A stretch of 64,000 nt of DNA from Membranipora membranacea (Eukaryota > Bryozoa > Gymnolaemata > Cheilostomatida > Membraniporidae): positions 37,856,283-37,920,282 of the forward strand of contig OU612066.1 in NCBI GenBank assembly GCA_914767715.1, in the 5' to 3' direction. The notes beneath the pieces are model-generated. The model was not told the origin of the DNA. It made no database searches and worked only from the letters and a program-made list of their open reading frames with translations. Below, piece after piece: positions 1 through 11,400 of this stretch; position 1 is the stretch's first letter, and the number at the start of each line of letters is the position of its first letter. Made by a program: the position numbers and the translations under genes.

Positions 1-165
1 CCTCCTCGCCACCGTCTTTTTCATTGCAGTTGACCTCCTCGCCACCGTCATATTCATTGCGGTCGACCTCCTCGCCACCGTCTTTTTCATTGCGGTTGAC
101 CTCCTCGCCACCGTCATATTCATTGCGGTTGACCTCCTCGCCACCGTCATATTCGTTGCGATTTC
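1..165. repeat. 33-bp tandem repeat, about 5 copies
   Basis: The unit begins CCTCCTCGCCACCGTC and repeats every 33 bp with a few substitutions (for example CTTTTT versus CATATT in the middle). Because 33 is divisible by three the repeat keeps the minus-strand frame open and encodes an acidic 11-residue repeat. It continues to the left edge. Confidence 0.9.
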
Positions 166-175
166 CAGGATCCAT
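1..175 (-). CDS. start of LTR-retrotransposon internal ORF (gag-like position), partial
   Basis: Reading right to left, an ATG at 175-173 opens a frame that stays open to the window edge. It lies just after a primer-binding site and an LTR, where the first retrotransposon ORF (gag) begins. The visible 58 codons are mostly an 11-residue acidic repeat of the type NRNEYDGGEEV, about five copies, encoded by a 33-bp tandem repeat. No capsid, protease or polymerase motif is visible because the element continues left of the window. The gag role is inferred from position only. Confidence 0.5.
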   Translation of the reverse strand, partial: MDPGNRNEYDGGEEVNRNEYDGGEEVNRNEKDGGEEVDRNEYDGGEEVNCNEKDGGEE

Positions 176-190
176 TGTCTTAACATCCAA

Positions 191-208
191 ATCCCACTTC
201 TGACACCA
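191..208 (-). other. LTR-retrotransposon primer-binding site
   Basis: The minus strand reads TGGTGTCAGAAGTGGGAT, starting two bases after the LTR end. A TGG-initial tract within a few bases of an LTR is the usual tRNA-primed minus-strand start site (complement of a tRNA 3' CCA end). I recall this form from Gypsy-type elements but did not identify the primer tRNA. Confidence 0.7.
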
Positions 209-210
209 GA

Positions 211-539
211 TGTAAGGGTGCGCTGTCCTTACAAGTTGTGGTGGGTATTTGTGATCACTTAGAAGTACTACGCTACTTCGTTGCAACTTATTAACTGGTT
301 TATTTGATAGTAAAACTTCTTATATATATATGAGACATAAAATATCTAAACCAATAGTAATACAGCAGTTCATATGATGGTAACAAAATGTAATCAGGAT
401 ACAGCGAGCAAATGAATATTCAATCAATTAATTTTGATGACAGCACAATCAGTCATGAATCTTGGCACATTCTTGACATGATGACATATTAATGATGATG
501 ATATGAATTTGTCTATTCACATCTGATGTCATCCTTACA
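211..539 (-). mobile_element. 5' LTR of an antisense LTR retrotransposon
   Basis: The 329-bp segment begins TGTAAGG and ends CCTTACA, perfect short inverted ends with the TG...CA termini of LTRs. On the minus strand it has a TATA run at about 330-320 and an AATAAA at 304-299, then the LTR end, the primer-binding site and an ORF. That order matches U3-R-U5-PBS-gag. The second LTR and the other target duplication are outside the window, so a full insertion cannot be proven. It lies in an intron of the ACSF2 copy at 628-4065, in antisense. Confidence 0.75.
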
Positions 540-627
540 CATACAAACAAACATCCATGTTACAGCTGTAACACTATTAATATTCACTTCATTTATAGGG
601 CTCCTTTTGCTTGCATATATTTTCTAG

Positions 628-3600
628 GGAACCACGGGTAACCCTAAAGGCGCTACACTTACGCATCACAACATACTCAACAATGCAAGATTTCTCGGTC
701 TCCGAATGAATTACCACAAAGAGGTAGGTATAATCAAATAAAAATCAACCAGTTTGTAAAAAGTAAGATCAGGTTTTATCCAAAAAGTTCATGTTATTTG
801 AAGTTGCTTTTCTTCCACTAAATTTGAAGCAAATCCAAACGCAAGCTCAATTGATCTGAAAAATTAGGAATTGTTATATACTAACTCGATGAGGTGAACT
901 GTCAGGTTCACTAGAACAGTAATTTGGTATTTTTGTTATAGTTGATTATGTTTGTATTTAGCTGTATGTTACTATTTATAATTATGTTTACAAAGCCTAA
1001 GACAAGGATATGCGTACCAGTGCCTTTGTATCACTGCTTTGGTATGGTGTGTGGATCACTACAGAATGCTGTTACTGGAGCCACTGTCGTCTATCCCTCT
1101 GAGTCATTTGATGCTGCAGCATGTCTGAAAAGTGTACAAGATGAACGGTAAGCTTGACTCTATGCTTTTCTACAAGTCTCAGTTATTTCTTATTACGCAA
1201 CCTTGTAATTTTATTTCTAAATGAAAAGGACCGACTCAAATATCAACATTTCATACTCCTTTGGAAAACTGCCGAGCTACTAAACATGAATAGCCTTACA
1301 GAAACTTGGTTGTTTCTTGTTTAAGATGTGACACAGTCTATGGAACTCCCACCATGTTTATCGACATGCTGAATTTACCAGACTTTGACTCATATGATGT
1401 ATCCTCCTTACAGAAAGGTATGCACATTTTCTCTCCATCCCGACAGATCTAAGTTATAAGCTTCTTGTCCTCCTCTTTATTACTTCTCCAGCAGACAACT
1501 GAAGAAAATTCGTCATTCGTCGATAATTTGACTTTTTTTTCATAAAACAGAATAGCAGTTTGCAATCTTCTTTTTTTTTTGAATTGGCATTGTCACTACA
1601 AATAGGGTCCTCTAGCTGATGTGTGATAATATTGGCTGTACCATACAAAATTTCCCTCTGTAGCACGTGAGTGTAGAGGTTTTATAACATGTGACTTGCT
1701 TCATACACCGCTGGTTTCGCTGGTTTCGCTGCTTTTCTATACTGTCTTTAATTTGAGAATTTGTTATCTTGTTCAACTTACCTATATTGATACCAAACAC
1801 ATATGACACAATCAAGGTTTGTTACACAGGAACTCAATATTTTGTATTGCTATGAGCCATTAGCCCTTATTATCACTCCTGTTTGTATATTTACAGGAAT
1901 AATGGGTGGTTCTCCCTGCCCTGTAGAGGTCATGAAACAAGTCATCAGTAAGCTTGATATGCCTCAGGCTTGTGTAAGTAGACTATAGGATATTAATCAA
2001 GGTACGGAGGGGCTGATACACTGTAAGATACAAGTTAAATCATGCATATTGTATATGCATAATGCTCTCAGTGAGATAATGGACAGGGTGAAAGGTAAAA
2101 CAAAGGCAGAGATAGTATTTCTCCCTTTCTTCTAACAAGTTGGGGACATGGTGATCTTCTCACCTCTCCAATAATAAAGTAGAGCAAAGCAGACCTCTCA
2201 GTCGCAAGCATTTATTACTTACAAATATTCGCTTGCTCTCTCTTCAAAGTAGCATTCTGGTGGAATGTATAATTCTGATGTGGTGTTGTATAGGCAGGAC
2301 AGTATGAGTTATATATGATATGTTGTACAGGTAACTTACGGGTCAACGGAGCTTAGTCCTATCGTATTTCTCACACTCCCTGATGACTCTATGGAAAAGA
2401 GATGTGCAACTATAGGAGCTCCTCTAGATCATACTGAGGTAGGTCTAGAATAATTTAGAGAATCACAATAAATACTGACTAGTTTGATGTTCTGTTTCAA
2501 TCGTGTCCTGGGTCTTAACTGGCCGATTTTAAGCGAAGGACTGTGACTACTGAAAATGAATAAGAGTAAAAGAAAAATTTTTATTCCCCTTACTTCTTTA
2601 TGGCTATTCAATACTGCATAGCATGCAGGTTTTCGTGAAACTAAAACGGCTGTTTTTCCCCTCCGAAATTTGCCCAGCATGTAAAACTCTGGAATTTGAA
2701 TTATGTAGTTATTTATTTTATGCATTATTGTATTTGATTTGGAAATCGCGTGTTTGTCATGCCATTCTGTTTACAGGCTAAGATTGTTGATGAGGCTGGA
2801 CAGGTTGTGCCCCGTGGTGAGAGCGGTGAAGTATGTACCAGAGGCTATTCCACAATGTTAGGTTATTGGGAGGATAAATCTAAAACGGAAGCCGCCATCT
2901 CGGCCACTCAGTGGTACCATACAGGGTAAATCAGAACATTCTCTTTGGAAATGACTCACCCTACACTGATTTTTCATGTACCATTCTAGTATAAGCAAAT
3001 CTTATCATGTAACATTTTTTGCCGTGGAAATGTGTAGTAATACCCTGGCAGAATGGACTTGGGCTAACAAACTTCTTTTTATCACAGAGACATTGGCAGC
3101 ATGGACTCGGATGGTTACGTTATGTTAAATGGGCGTATAAAGGATATGGTTATAAGAGGGGGTGAGAATATATACCCTGTTGAAGTAGAACAGTATCTCT
3201 ACAAACACCCAGCTATTGAAGATGTACAGGTTGTTGGTGGGTGTCTAAGTCAAAATTTGGTACCTTTATTTTCTGAGTAACCCATGAGTTTGTGTTAGAT
3301 TTGTTTTGTGAGTACTCCTGTAGTTCTAGGCCTTCAAATTAGACTACCAGCAGTATCCGCTGCTCATGTCATTTTACACTTACAGTAGTCTAGGAATGTG
3401 GAGGGTTCGGTAGTGTAGGTATAGGCTATGGTAGTATATTCTATGGTAGTAATGTCTATGTATAGATAGACAGGGATTACATGTCACTGGCAGGGTAGTC
3501 AAACTGATATACTGATTAATATTGTGAGGATGACTCCTGTAATATTTAATTGTAGAGATGAATCTTGCTGTTTGAGACATCACATCACATCAGTGTAGCA

Positions 3601-4065
3601 CAGCACCTGTAAACAATCCTCAAATATCAGCCATAAGATCCGGAATCCTTATATTTCTTAGGTTTACCTGATGAGAGAATGGGAGAAGAGCTTTGTGCAG
3701 CTATACGAATGAAAAAGGGCATGACTCTGACTGAGAGAGCGGTCAAGGACTTTTGCAAAGGCAACGTAAGTTGTGTACAAGTGTTGATATTTGATCAGGA
3801 CCAGGGAGTGTTTGACATGTCTCACTCACTATTGTTGGTTTGACTACATCTGTTTGCGTGTTTGCTGTTCACACTGATAGTTCTTTTCTCTCTGATGCGC
3901 AGATTTCAAAATGTAATGACCTTTCTACATTACTTTCAGCTGGCACATTTTAAGATCCCTCGCTATGTGGTGTTCGTGGATTCTTTCCCTCTTACTGTGA
4001 CTGGTAAAATACAGAAGTATATCATGCGGCAAGATTTAGTCAAGCAGCTAAATTTAGAACACTAG
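628..4065 (+). CDS. ACSF2: acyl-CoA synthetase family member 2-like, copy A (5' part outside window)
   Basis: Nine exons: 628-723, 996-1147, 1326-1417, 1897-1973, 2331-2438, 2777-2925, 3088-3236, 3662-3765, 3940-4065 (TAG). All are joined by GT-AG introns in consistent phase, and exon sizes equal those of copy B except the last. The family activates fatty acids to acyl-CoA through an acyl-adenylate, in the mitochondrial matrix for ACSF2. Visible ANL-superfamily motifs are the P-loop continuation [20 protein letters not shown], the Asp of the YHTGD motif split across exons 6 and 7, RGGENIYP, and the A10 lysine motif TGKIQK. The N-terminal half, including the presequence, should lie left of position 1. 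No frameshift or internal stop was seen, so it looks functional. It ends three codons earlier than copy B because TAG replaces GAG. Confidence 0.93.
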
Positions 4066-4275
4066 GCCCCAAAACAAGAACTTGACGATTTCACATTGGC
4101 TACATATATACCGAAAGCTACGACAAGCTCAGGGAATGAAATTGCCTTAACCTTGTAGATGTGTATACTTGATTTTTCTGGTCCAATCAAAACACAGCAT
4201 TCCCATGGTTAGATGCCTATTTTTAGTCAGTTAGCGATTCAATTTTCACTATGAAATTTATCATGAGTTCTTGTA

Positions 4276-5796
4276 CCGGTGTAGTATTGTAAACTGTCCC
4301 CCACGCGAAAACAACCGCGGGACACTTTACAATATTGTAAACTGTCTCGGGGACACTTTACAATAAAGACAGGCCTATTGTAAACTGTCCCCCCCCTATT
4401 GTAAACTGTCCCCCCCTATTGTAAACTGTCCCCCCTATGTTGTGAACTGTCCCCCCCCCCCCATTGATGACTGTCCATTTCAAGGGCTCAGCTGTTTATC
4501 ATCATTCTAAATGGGTCAGATCATCTAACTGGAGCATACCATGATGTTCTGGCTGCCACTATGATGGTCAAAGCTGTACCATGGGATGGTGGTGGTATCT
4601 CATTGACATTATGAATGAGTGTATAAAGACTCTATTTCATGTGGTACTTGATAGATCTGTTTTTCGCAAACACAAGTTGTTATTTGAAGCTCCTATGATT
4701 TAGAGATGTCTGGTTTGCGAAGAAAGGTGCACTAAGCCAACAGCATAAAAATGTGTAGTTACCACATTACAGAACGCACTGTCCTTGGAGTACCTTGCAA
4801 ACAGCTACCATTGCCGAAGTAAGAACAATTATCAAAATCGTACTTAGGCACCTTGATGATGATATACTCTCTCATGCAGTGATGGCTGACCGAATCAACT
4901 ATCGGCAATGTGTGCTATTGCTGCATTCGTATTGAGTTGAGGCCAGAATTTTCGCTACACCTCAACAGAGCTTTGCTTAAACCGCGGGAAAACAACCACC
5001 CCCACATTAGCTTATATGAACTGTATGTTCAAAAATTGCTATCGGAACCTTATGTTATTTTACAGCAACAGTATTAATGTCATAACGATGCTACTTGTTG
5101 ATTTTCAGATGGATGAATTGCAATTAAATGAAAGTTATTTGCATTCATAGTAGCTCTATGACCCGCTCGAAAACAATCCCCCCCCCCCAATATTTACTTA
5201 GAAATACGCTGCTTTTCAGTCGTTATTAGTGTGAGTCCTGAAAAAGTTTCTACTACATTACTTATCGCACCAAACACTGTCACCTTGCATATTGAACCAT
5301 TGCTTAAGCCACGCGAAAACAATCACACCCCAAGCTGTCTTTATAAAGATTATCTGTCAAAAAGTCTCAAGCAGAATGAATCATGATTTGGCAGCCATAA
5401 TGTGACAGTCATGAGATGACTGTGTAGCAAATTTCAGATTGATAAGTTCAAACTTTATGACACAACGGGTGATATGTCATTCTTTGCAAGTTCATGAGCC
5501 GCGCGAAAACAACCACCCAATTCATTCATCTTGAAATCTACCTCAATCAAGCATTTGCCTGTGAGTGATGACAGTCAGTCATATGTGTGAGCGGGATAAA
5601 TAACCACTTTTGGACAGCCATCAATAGTAGGGGGGACAGTTTACAACAGGGGGGGGGGGGGGGACAGTTTACAATAGGGGGGGACAGTTTACAATAGGCC
5701 TGTTTTTATTGTAAAGTGTCCCCGGGACAGTTTACAATATTGTAAAGTGTTCCGGGGTTGTTTTCGCGCAGGGGACAGTTTACAATACTACACCGG
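4276..5796. mobile_element. foldback transposable element with compound inverted ends
   Basis: The left end reads CCGGTGTAGTATTGTAAACT and the right end is its reverse complement; inverted homology continues through GTCCCC and CGCGAAAACAACC. Each end also carries short subterminal copies of ATTGTAAACTGTCCCC in several orientations. The interior repeats a CGCGAAAACAAYC motif near 4981, 5161, 5311 and 5500, about every 150-190 bp. No transposase ORF is present. No target duplication is clear. It is best described as a non-autonomous foldback-type DNA element; the superfamily is not assigned. Confidence 0.8.
4362..4367 (+). terminator. candidate poly(A) signal for ACSF2 copy A
   Basis: AATAAA about 300 bp after the stop. 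It is the first canonical signal I find downstream of copy A, and it lies inside the left arm of the 4276-5796 element. Confidence 0.4.
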
Positions 5797-6707
5797 CGCT
5801 AGCTAGATTAAATGGATAACCCATTACCCATCTTATATTTTTACCCTACACCAACATATCAGATGATGCAATATTTTGATCAATGATTTTCTCATTTTTA
5901 TTTTCTTAAGATTTGAGGTGGTGGTATCGCAGACATTATTCAACTATATGACACCGAGACCCAGCAGTTAATTGGGCTCTCAGCAGAAAGCTCTGATGTA
6001 ACGAAATAAATTTTGTAAATAATCCACCCAAAACGTCTCTCTTTTCAGACATTGTGAGTGTCATCACGTTAGATTTAAATAGTTCTCGTCAAAATTGTCT
6101 TTTAACTATGAAAATTGAACAAAATAACACTAACATGGGTGATAAATAGGAAAAAGAGATTTACTTTCTACTCAACTGCAACAAAAAAGGTATTTTATAA
6201 AATCTGGCTCAGGTGCAATGACTTATATTACTTGTAAAAAGAGTCAGCATAATAAAAGGATTTTGACACTCTTGCTGAATGCTGTAAACCAAGCCAGAGT
6301 TCATAGCGCCTTGATCGATTTAATCAGGAGTATTTAGATCTTGAAAGTGTGAGCAACGATTAGATCTCCATCGAAAGGAATGTCGCTTTTAGTACATCAG
6401 ATGCAGGTATTCATACCTTGATAAATCATGCCATTCCTCATATCACTACTAGCAGTCCATTGGTTCTTATGAAGACTTCTAAATATAGAATCATTTTGCG
6501 CTCACACGCTCTGTTCCTAGTCAGCCTCTGTCACCCATTAGATGGTATGTCGAGATCCTTGGGACTCTTTTTGACTGTAGGTTGCAGCGCACCTTTGGTC
6601 GACCTCTGCTTCAAGACCGCTCTTTCAGAAGAAAGAAGCGTATCTGTTCTGCTCTAGTTGTCTGTTGTAGGTACTGGGCAATGTTATTTGTTGGAGTTGG
6701 AGGTCGC

Positions 6708-6960
6708 CCGCCCAAACTTGGCCCTAAATATAAAACTAAGCCCTACTTAGTAAAACTTGGCCCGTACACAAAAATTGGCCCCATCGCGTAAGTGAATTCC
6801 CCATCACTACAGTAAATTTTGGCCCCAAATTCATAACTTGAAACCAATAACAAAACTTGGCCCCATCTAATTGGCCAAGTTTCTGTGAAAGGCCAAGTTT
6901 TGAGTTTAGAGCCAGATTTTACTGAATGCTTAGGTCAAGTTTGCACAGAGTCAAGTTGTC
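6708..6960. repeat. cluster of AAACTTGGCC-like motifs in both orientations
   Basis: Variants of AAACTTGGCCC occur near 6713, 6752, 6772, 6816 and 6854, and the reverse form GGCCAAGTTT near 6873 and 6892. The cluster is degenerate, with no fixed period and no coding potential. It may be a decayed inverted repeat. Confidence 0.5.
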
Positions 6961-8060
6961 ACGGATCCGGTGCCAACATCTGATTGGGATCTCAGGGCCT
7001 CATCATTGAAAGCACTGAGTCTGTGGAATGTGATACAATAGTCAGCCTAAAATTCCACACCATACGGTTGCGTGGATAGTACTATTGTACAGTAGAGGTG
7101 AGGTGCGTATTTTCCCCCATGCCCCCACTCGTTCCTGCAGCCTCTCAAACGCAGTGAGGAATAAGGAGAAGAGCGTCAGTGCAATACGTATCCTCGTTTG
7201 ACCCCATATGATACTGTAAACGGATCTCAGAGCTCACCATTAAGACTTACTCTGACTTGCATGTTTTTGTGCAAAGCTTTGATAAGGTACTACTCCAGGC
7301 AGCCATAATAATGGAGCAGCTTCCACAGTGCAGTTCTATTCAGTGTCCAGTCCACAAGCACCATGTATTGTGTAACTGTCAGGCTTCGCTCAACGTACGT
7401 CTCCTGCACCTGAATCCTTAATTTTATTATCTAAGGACAAAATCGTAGAGTAGGTGCTTCTCTTGTAAATAAAGATTTTTTAATTGAGTTGAAATTAGTG
7501 AGATACAGGGTGATTATAAGCACATTGGAGGAAAATGATAAATGATATTGAGAATCAAGCCTTGGACTCTCACAACAGGTCGGTGCTTCAGCGGCTGAGC
7601 TACTCATACTCATACATATAATTTTCTGATTTTTTTCTATTTTTTTCATGTTTTTGTCTTCAGGCCGGTGTTTACACTGTACTTAGTAACATCTATTCTC
7701 GTCTGTGATATGTTATAATAAAGCATATATAAGCATGTTAGAGAAAAATGGTCAATGATTTAACGATTATCTGGGTCTGATATTTTTTTCTACTTTTTGT
7801 TTGTATTCTTTCTACAGCCAGTTTTACACAGAGTTCCTCAAAATTCTTGTTTGTGATATTAATAAATTAATCAAACCATATACCATGTTAAAGAAAAGTG
7901 GGAAACGACGTAACTCAGGAGGGGCTTACAATACCCAACCCAGTGTTACTTAACACCCTCAAGGAGTTTCGCCTCCCTTGCCATTTTCCGTAAACTACGA
8001 CCCTGAACAATAAGCTCAAGCAAAAGAAGCAGAAGCAGATATTGATATTGCATTATCCGT

Positions 8061-8066
8061 TTTATT
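8061..8066 (-). terminator. candidate poly(A) signal for ACSF2 copy B
   Basis: Minus-strand AATAAA about 425 bp beyond the copy B stop, a plausible 3' UTR length for these compact genes. Confidence 0.45.
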
Positions 8067-8489
8067 GTTAGAGACAGTTAAAAAAAACATATATATGTAA
8101 CAAAGTACATAATATACGCATGATATACACATGAAGTAGTATGTGTTAACATGTTTAGCATATAGTTTCAATAGAATCAATAAGTTGTATTCAATATTTG
8201 AGCAATATTGATGACTAGCGCCAATACTACAAACATGTCCTATTTATGACATTTTAACATTGAACTGCATAGAGAAAAGTGATTTACAAAAGTTTAAAAA
8301 AACCTGGTTATGTTGTATTTTGATTGAACTAGAAAGTTCCGGGAAACATCACCACTAAAAGGCTAATTCTAAGGCAGTTTCATTTCCTGAATTTGTTTCA
8401 AAATTTGGTACACATGTAGCCAATGCTTATTGGTCATATAGGTATGTTAGAAGCTAGTTTCATCCTTTCCTAGTACGGAGCAGTTCTTG

Positions 8490-11400
8490 TTATGGGGCCT
8501 CGTGTTCTAAATTTAGCTGCTTGACTAAATCTTGCCGCATGATATACTTCTGTATTTTACCAGTCACAGTAAGAGGGAAAGAATCCACGAACACCACATA
8601 GCGAGGGATCTTAAAATGTGCCAGCTAAAAGTACAATGACAAAAATAAAATTTTACCTAGCGTCAGCTATAATATAGTTATAATCAAAACAAAGCAGTTT
8701 AAAAAAATCAACTTGATTAAACCTCAGACTGCATTCAATATGAAATAATGAAACAATGTATCAGTTTGTACAGTCCTGTTATTAGTTAGACCAACCAGAT
8801 GGTGTATGACAATACCAACACTCGTACAATACTTACATTGCCTTTACAAAAGTCCTTGACCTCTTCTTCGGTCAGAGTCATCCCCTCCTTGATTCTTATG
8901 GCCGCACAAACCTCCTCTCCCATTCTCTTATCAGGTAAACCTAAATATAATTATAGGGATTCCAAAACCTGATTGCACTTATATAACATATCATATACGT
9001 ATATAAAAGGATTTATAAGCGGGTTGTCAGCTACATTTATGCAAACCGAGATGGAATTCTCATCTGAGTAAGTAAATAACAAAAGAGTTTCCTAACAATG
9101 AGGGAACAACTTCCTACATTACTTAGTATTTTTTTCATTTATTGACTACTCAGTTGGTCATTTAGAATCCTTGTTCACTTATCATATTACCATACCAGCA
9201 TAGCCTATACTACTCTACTAATGCTGCAACAGGCCTTATCTTATAGCATAAACTAGCATAGAACATCCCGTGCTGTAGAATAGGTAATATACACACAAAT
9301 ACTGATATGAAAAACTCCAAAAGAACTCAAATAGTTGTGGGATATTCATAAAATTAAAACTACCAGATACAGGAATGACAACCGATGAGACACATACCAA
9401 CAACCTGTACATCTTCAATAGCTGGGTGTTTGTAGAGATACTGTTCTACTTCAACAGGGTATATATTCTCACCCCCTCTTATAACCATATCCTTTATACG
9501 CCCATTTAACATAACGTAACCATCCGAGTCCATGCTGCCAATGTCTCTGTGAAAAAACAAGAAGTTTGTTAGTCAAAGTACACTTTGCGACTGTATAATA
9601 ATTCATTTCCTATCTGTATTTCTACTGCGATGTGAGACTATGTAAGGAAATGCCCATATCTGTATCATAAATGTGTCCGGTAGCGGTATAGAACATCTAG
9701 ATACGGCACATTATCGGCTGGTTACACAGTTTTGTTCATCATAAATATGCTGCAATCACCATTCTCAAATAACTTTTTGATGGCAGTTGGCAGTCATTAT
9801 CATACAGCATATTGTCAACATACAAGTTCCATGTGGGAGTTGACACAGCCATGCGGTAGTCATGGTTATTCAGTATGTTTGCAACTTGCTTTTGCGGAAT
9901 TGACTTCACATACAGTTGACACTGTAGTTGATTTTCTCTGTGAAAACAATTACAAAATATCAATACACATGGTGAAGATTCGCTTATACTAGAATGGTAG
10001 ATATCATGTTTTATTCTATGCTGTGACTACAATAAAAAACCAGTCGATCAGTCTCTCCAGACTAATAATGAGTAATATTCACAGCGAATGTTCTAATTTA
10101 CCCTGTGTGGTACCACTGAGTGGCAGAGATGGCGGCTTCCGTTTTAGATTTATCCTCCCAATAACCTAACATTGTGGAATAGCCTCTGGTACATAGTTCA
10201 CCGCTCTCACCACGGGGCACAACCTGTCCAGCCTCATCGACAATCTTAGCCTGTGAACAAAATGGCATGACAAATAAGTGCTAATTAAATTCAGGAACCA
10301 CTGCATGATATGCAAGTAACGTACTACCATATAGATGTGAGAAGTTAATGAAATCATTATACTTATTTTTCTTATTTATTTTTGAAAGTCAAACCAAACA
10401 TCAGCCATCAACTAGTTCAAGCGCTCAAATGGTGGCAGGATGCTGGTAGAGGCATTTCATTATCAACCACTTTGGAAAGTGGTTGATAATGAAATGCTAC
10501 TACCGGCTATCCCGACACCGTTTAAGTGCTTAAACTAGCCATCAGTTCCAAGTGTAACAAAAATCCAAAATGTATTTACTATGTTTCTCTTATAAATGAA
10601 GTGTAAGTTTGTTGGGAGTTGGCCTACCTCGGTATGATCTAGAGCAGCTCCTATAGATCCACATCTCTTCTCTATAGAATCATCAGGGAATGTGAGAAAC
10701 ACAACAGGACTAGATTCAGTCGACCCATAGGCTACCTGAATAATATAACATATCAATTATCTATACACATGACATTACATTATATAATCTTTCATTTCAG
10801 GTAGTTTGAAATATGAAAAGAATGTAATTTTCTAATATGAAAACTTGCTGCAGATTGGTCTGTGTCACTGATTGGTCCGTGTCACTGATTGGTCCGTGTC
10901 ACTGATTGGTCCGTGTCACTGATTGGTCCGTGTCACTGATTGGTCTGTGTCACTGATTGGTCCGTGTCACTGGATGTTGCGTTAAGTGATGAACAGAGAA
11001 TGTGAAGATCGGGTAGAGTGAAGGTCAGGTCATCATGTCAACAATATGTTAGATTGAGGAGAAATTAAGATCCAAATCCAATGGGCCGATTTTCACTTTC
11101 ATGTACATTTTTGGTGAAATATTGAATGGCGGCTGCCACCCTTTTCATGATCTCACCAAGAGCACACAACATTATGTGAATTATTTTACTTTTATTTTGA
11201 AGGGCATCAGAGCCTCTTTTACCGTAGTCAGTATACTGTGGTCTGACATGTTATACTCACACAGGCTTGAGGCATATCAAGCTTATTGTTAACCTGTTTC
11301 ATGACCTCTACAGGGCAGGGAGAACCGGCCATTATTCCTGTAAATATACATATAGTAGCTGTTATGAGGACTAACAGCTCATAGGAATACAAATCAGGAA

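Larger units (their letters stand above)
4066..8489. other. intergenic region between convergent ACSF2 copies
   Basis: No supported gene. It holds the 3' end of copy A, the foldback element at 4276-5796, a cluster of AAACTTGGCC-type motifs at about 6708-6960, a possible degenerate tRNA-derived repeat near 7540-7640 and degenerate AT-rich repeats to 7930. The rest is unremarkable AT-rich DNA. Confidence 0.7.

Noticed and set aside
1-165. CRISPR-like regular repeats
   Set aside because: Head-to-tail 33-bp tandem repeat without spacers in a eukaryotic genome.
7540-7640. Minus-strand tRNA-like stretch (TAGCTCAGCCGCTGAAGCA with a weak B box)
   Set aside because: B box departs from consensus and stems do not close. 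Probably an old SINE fragment; not enough to annotate.
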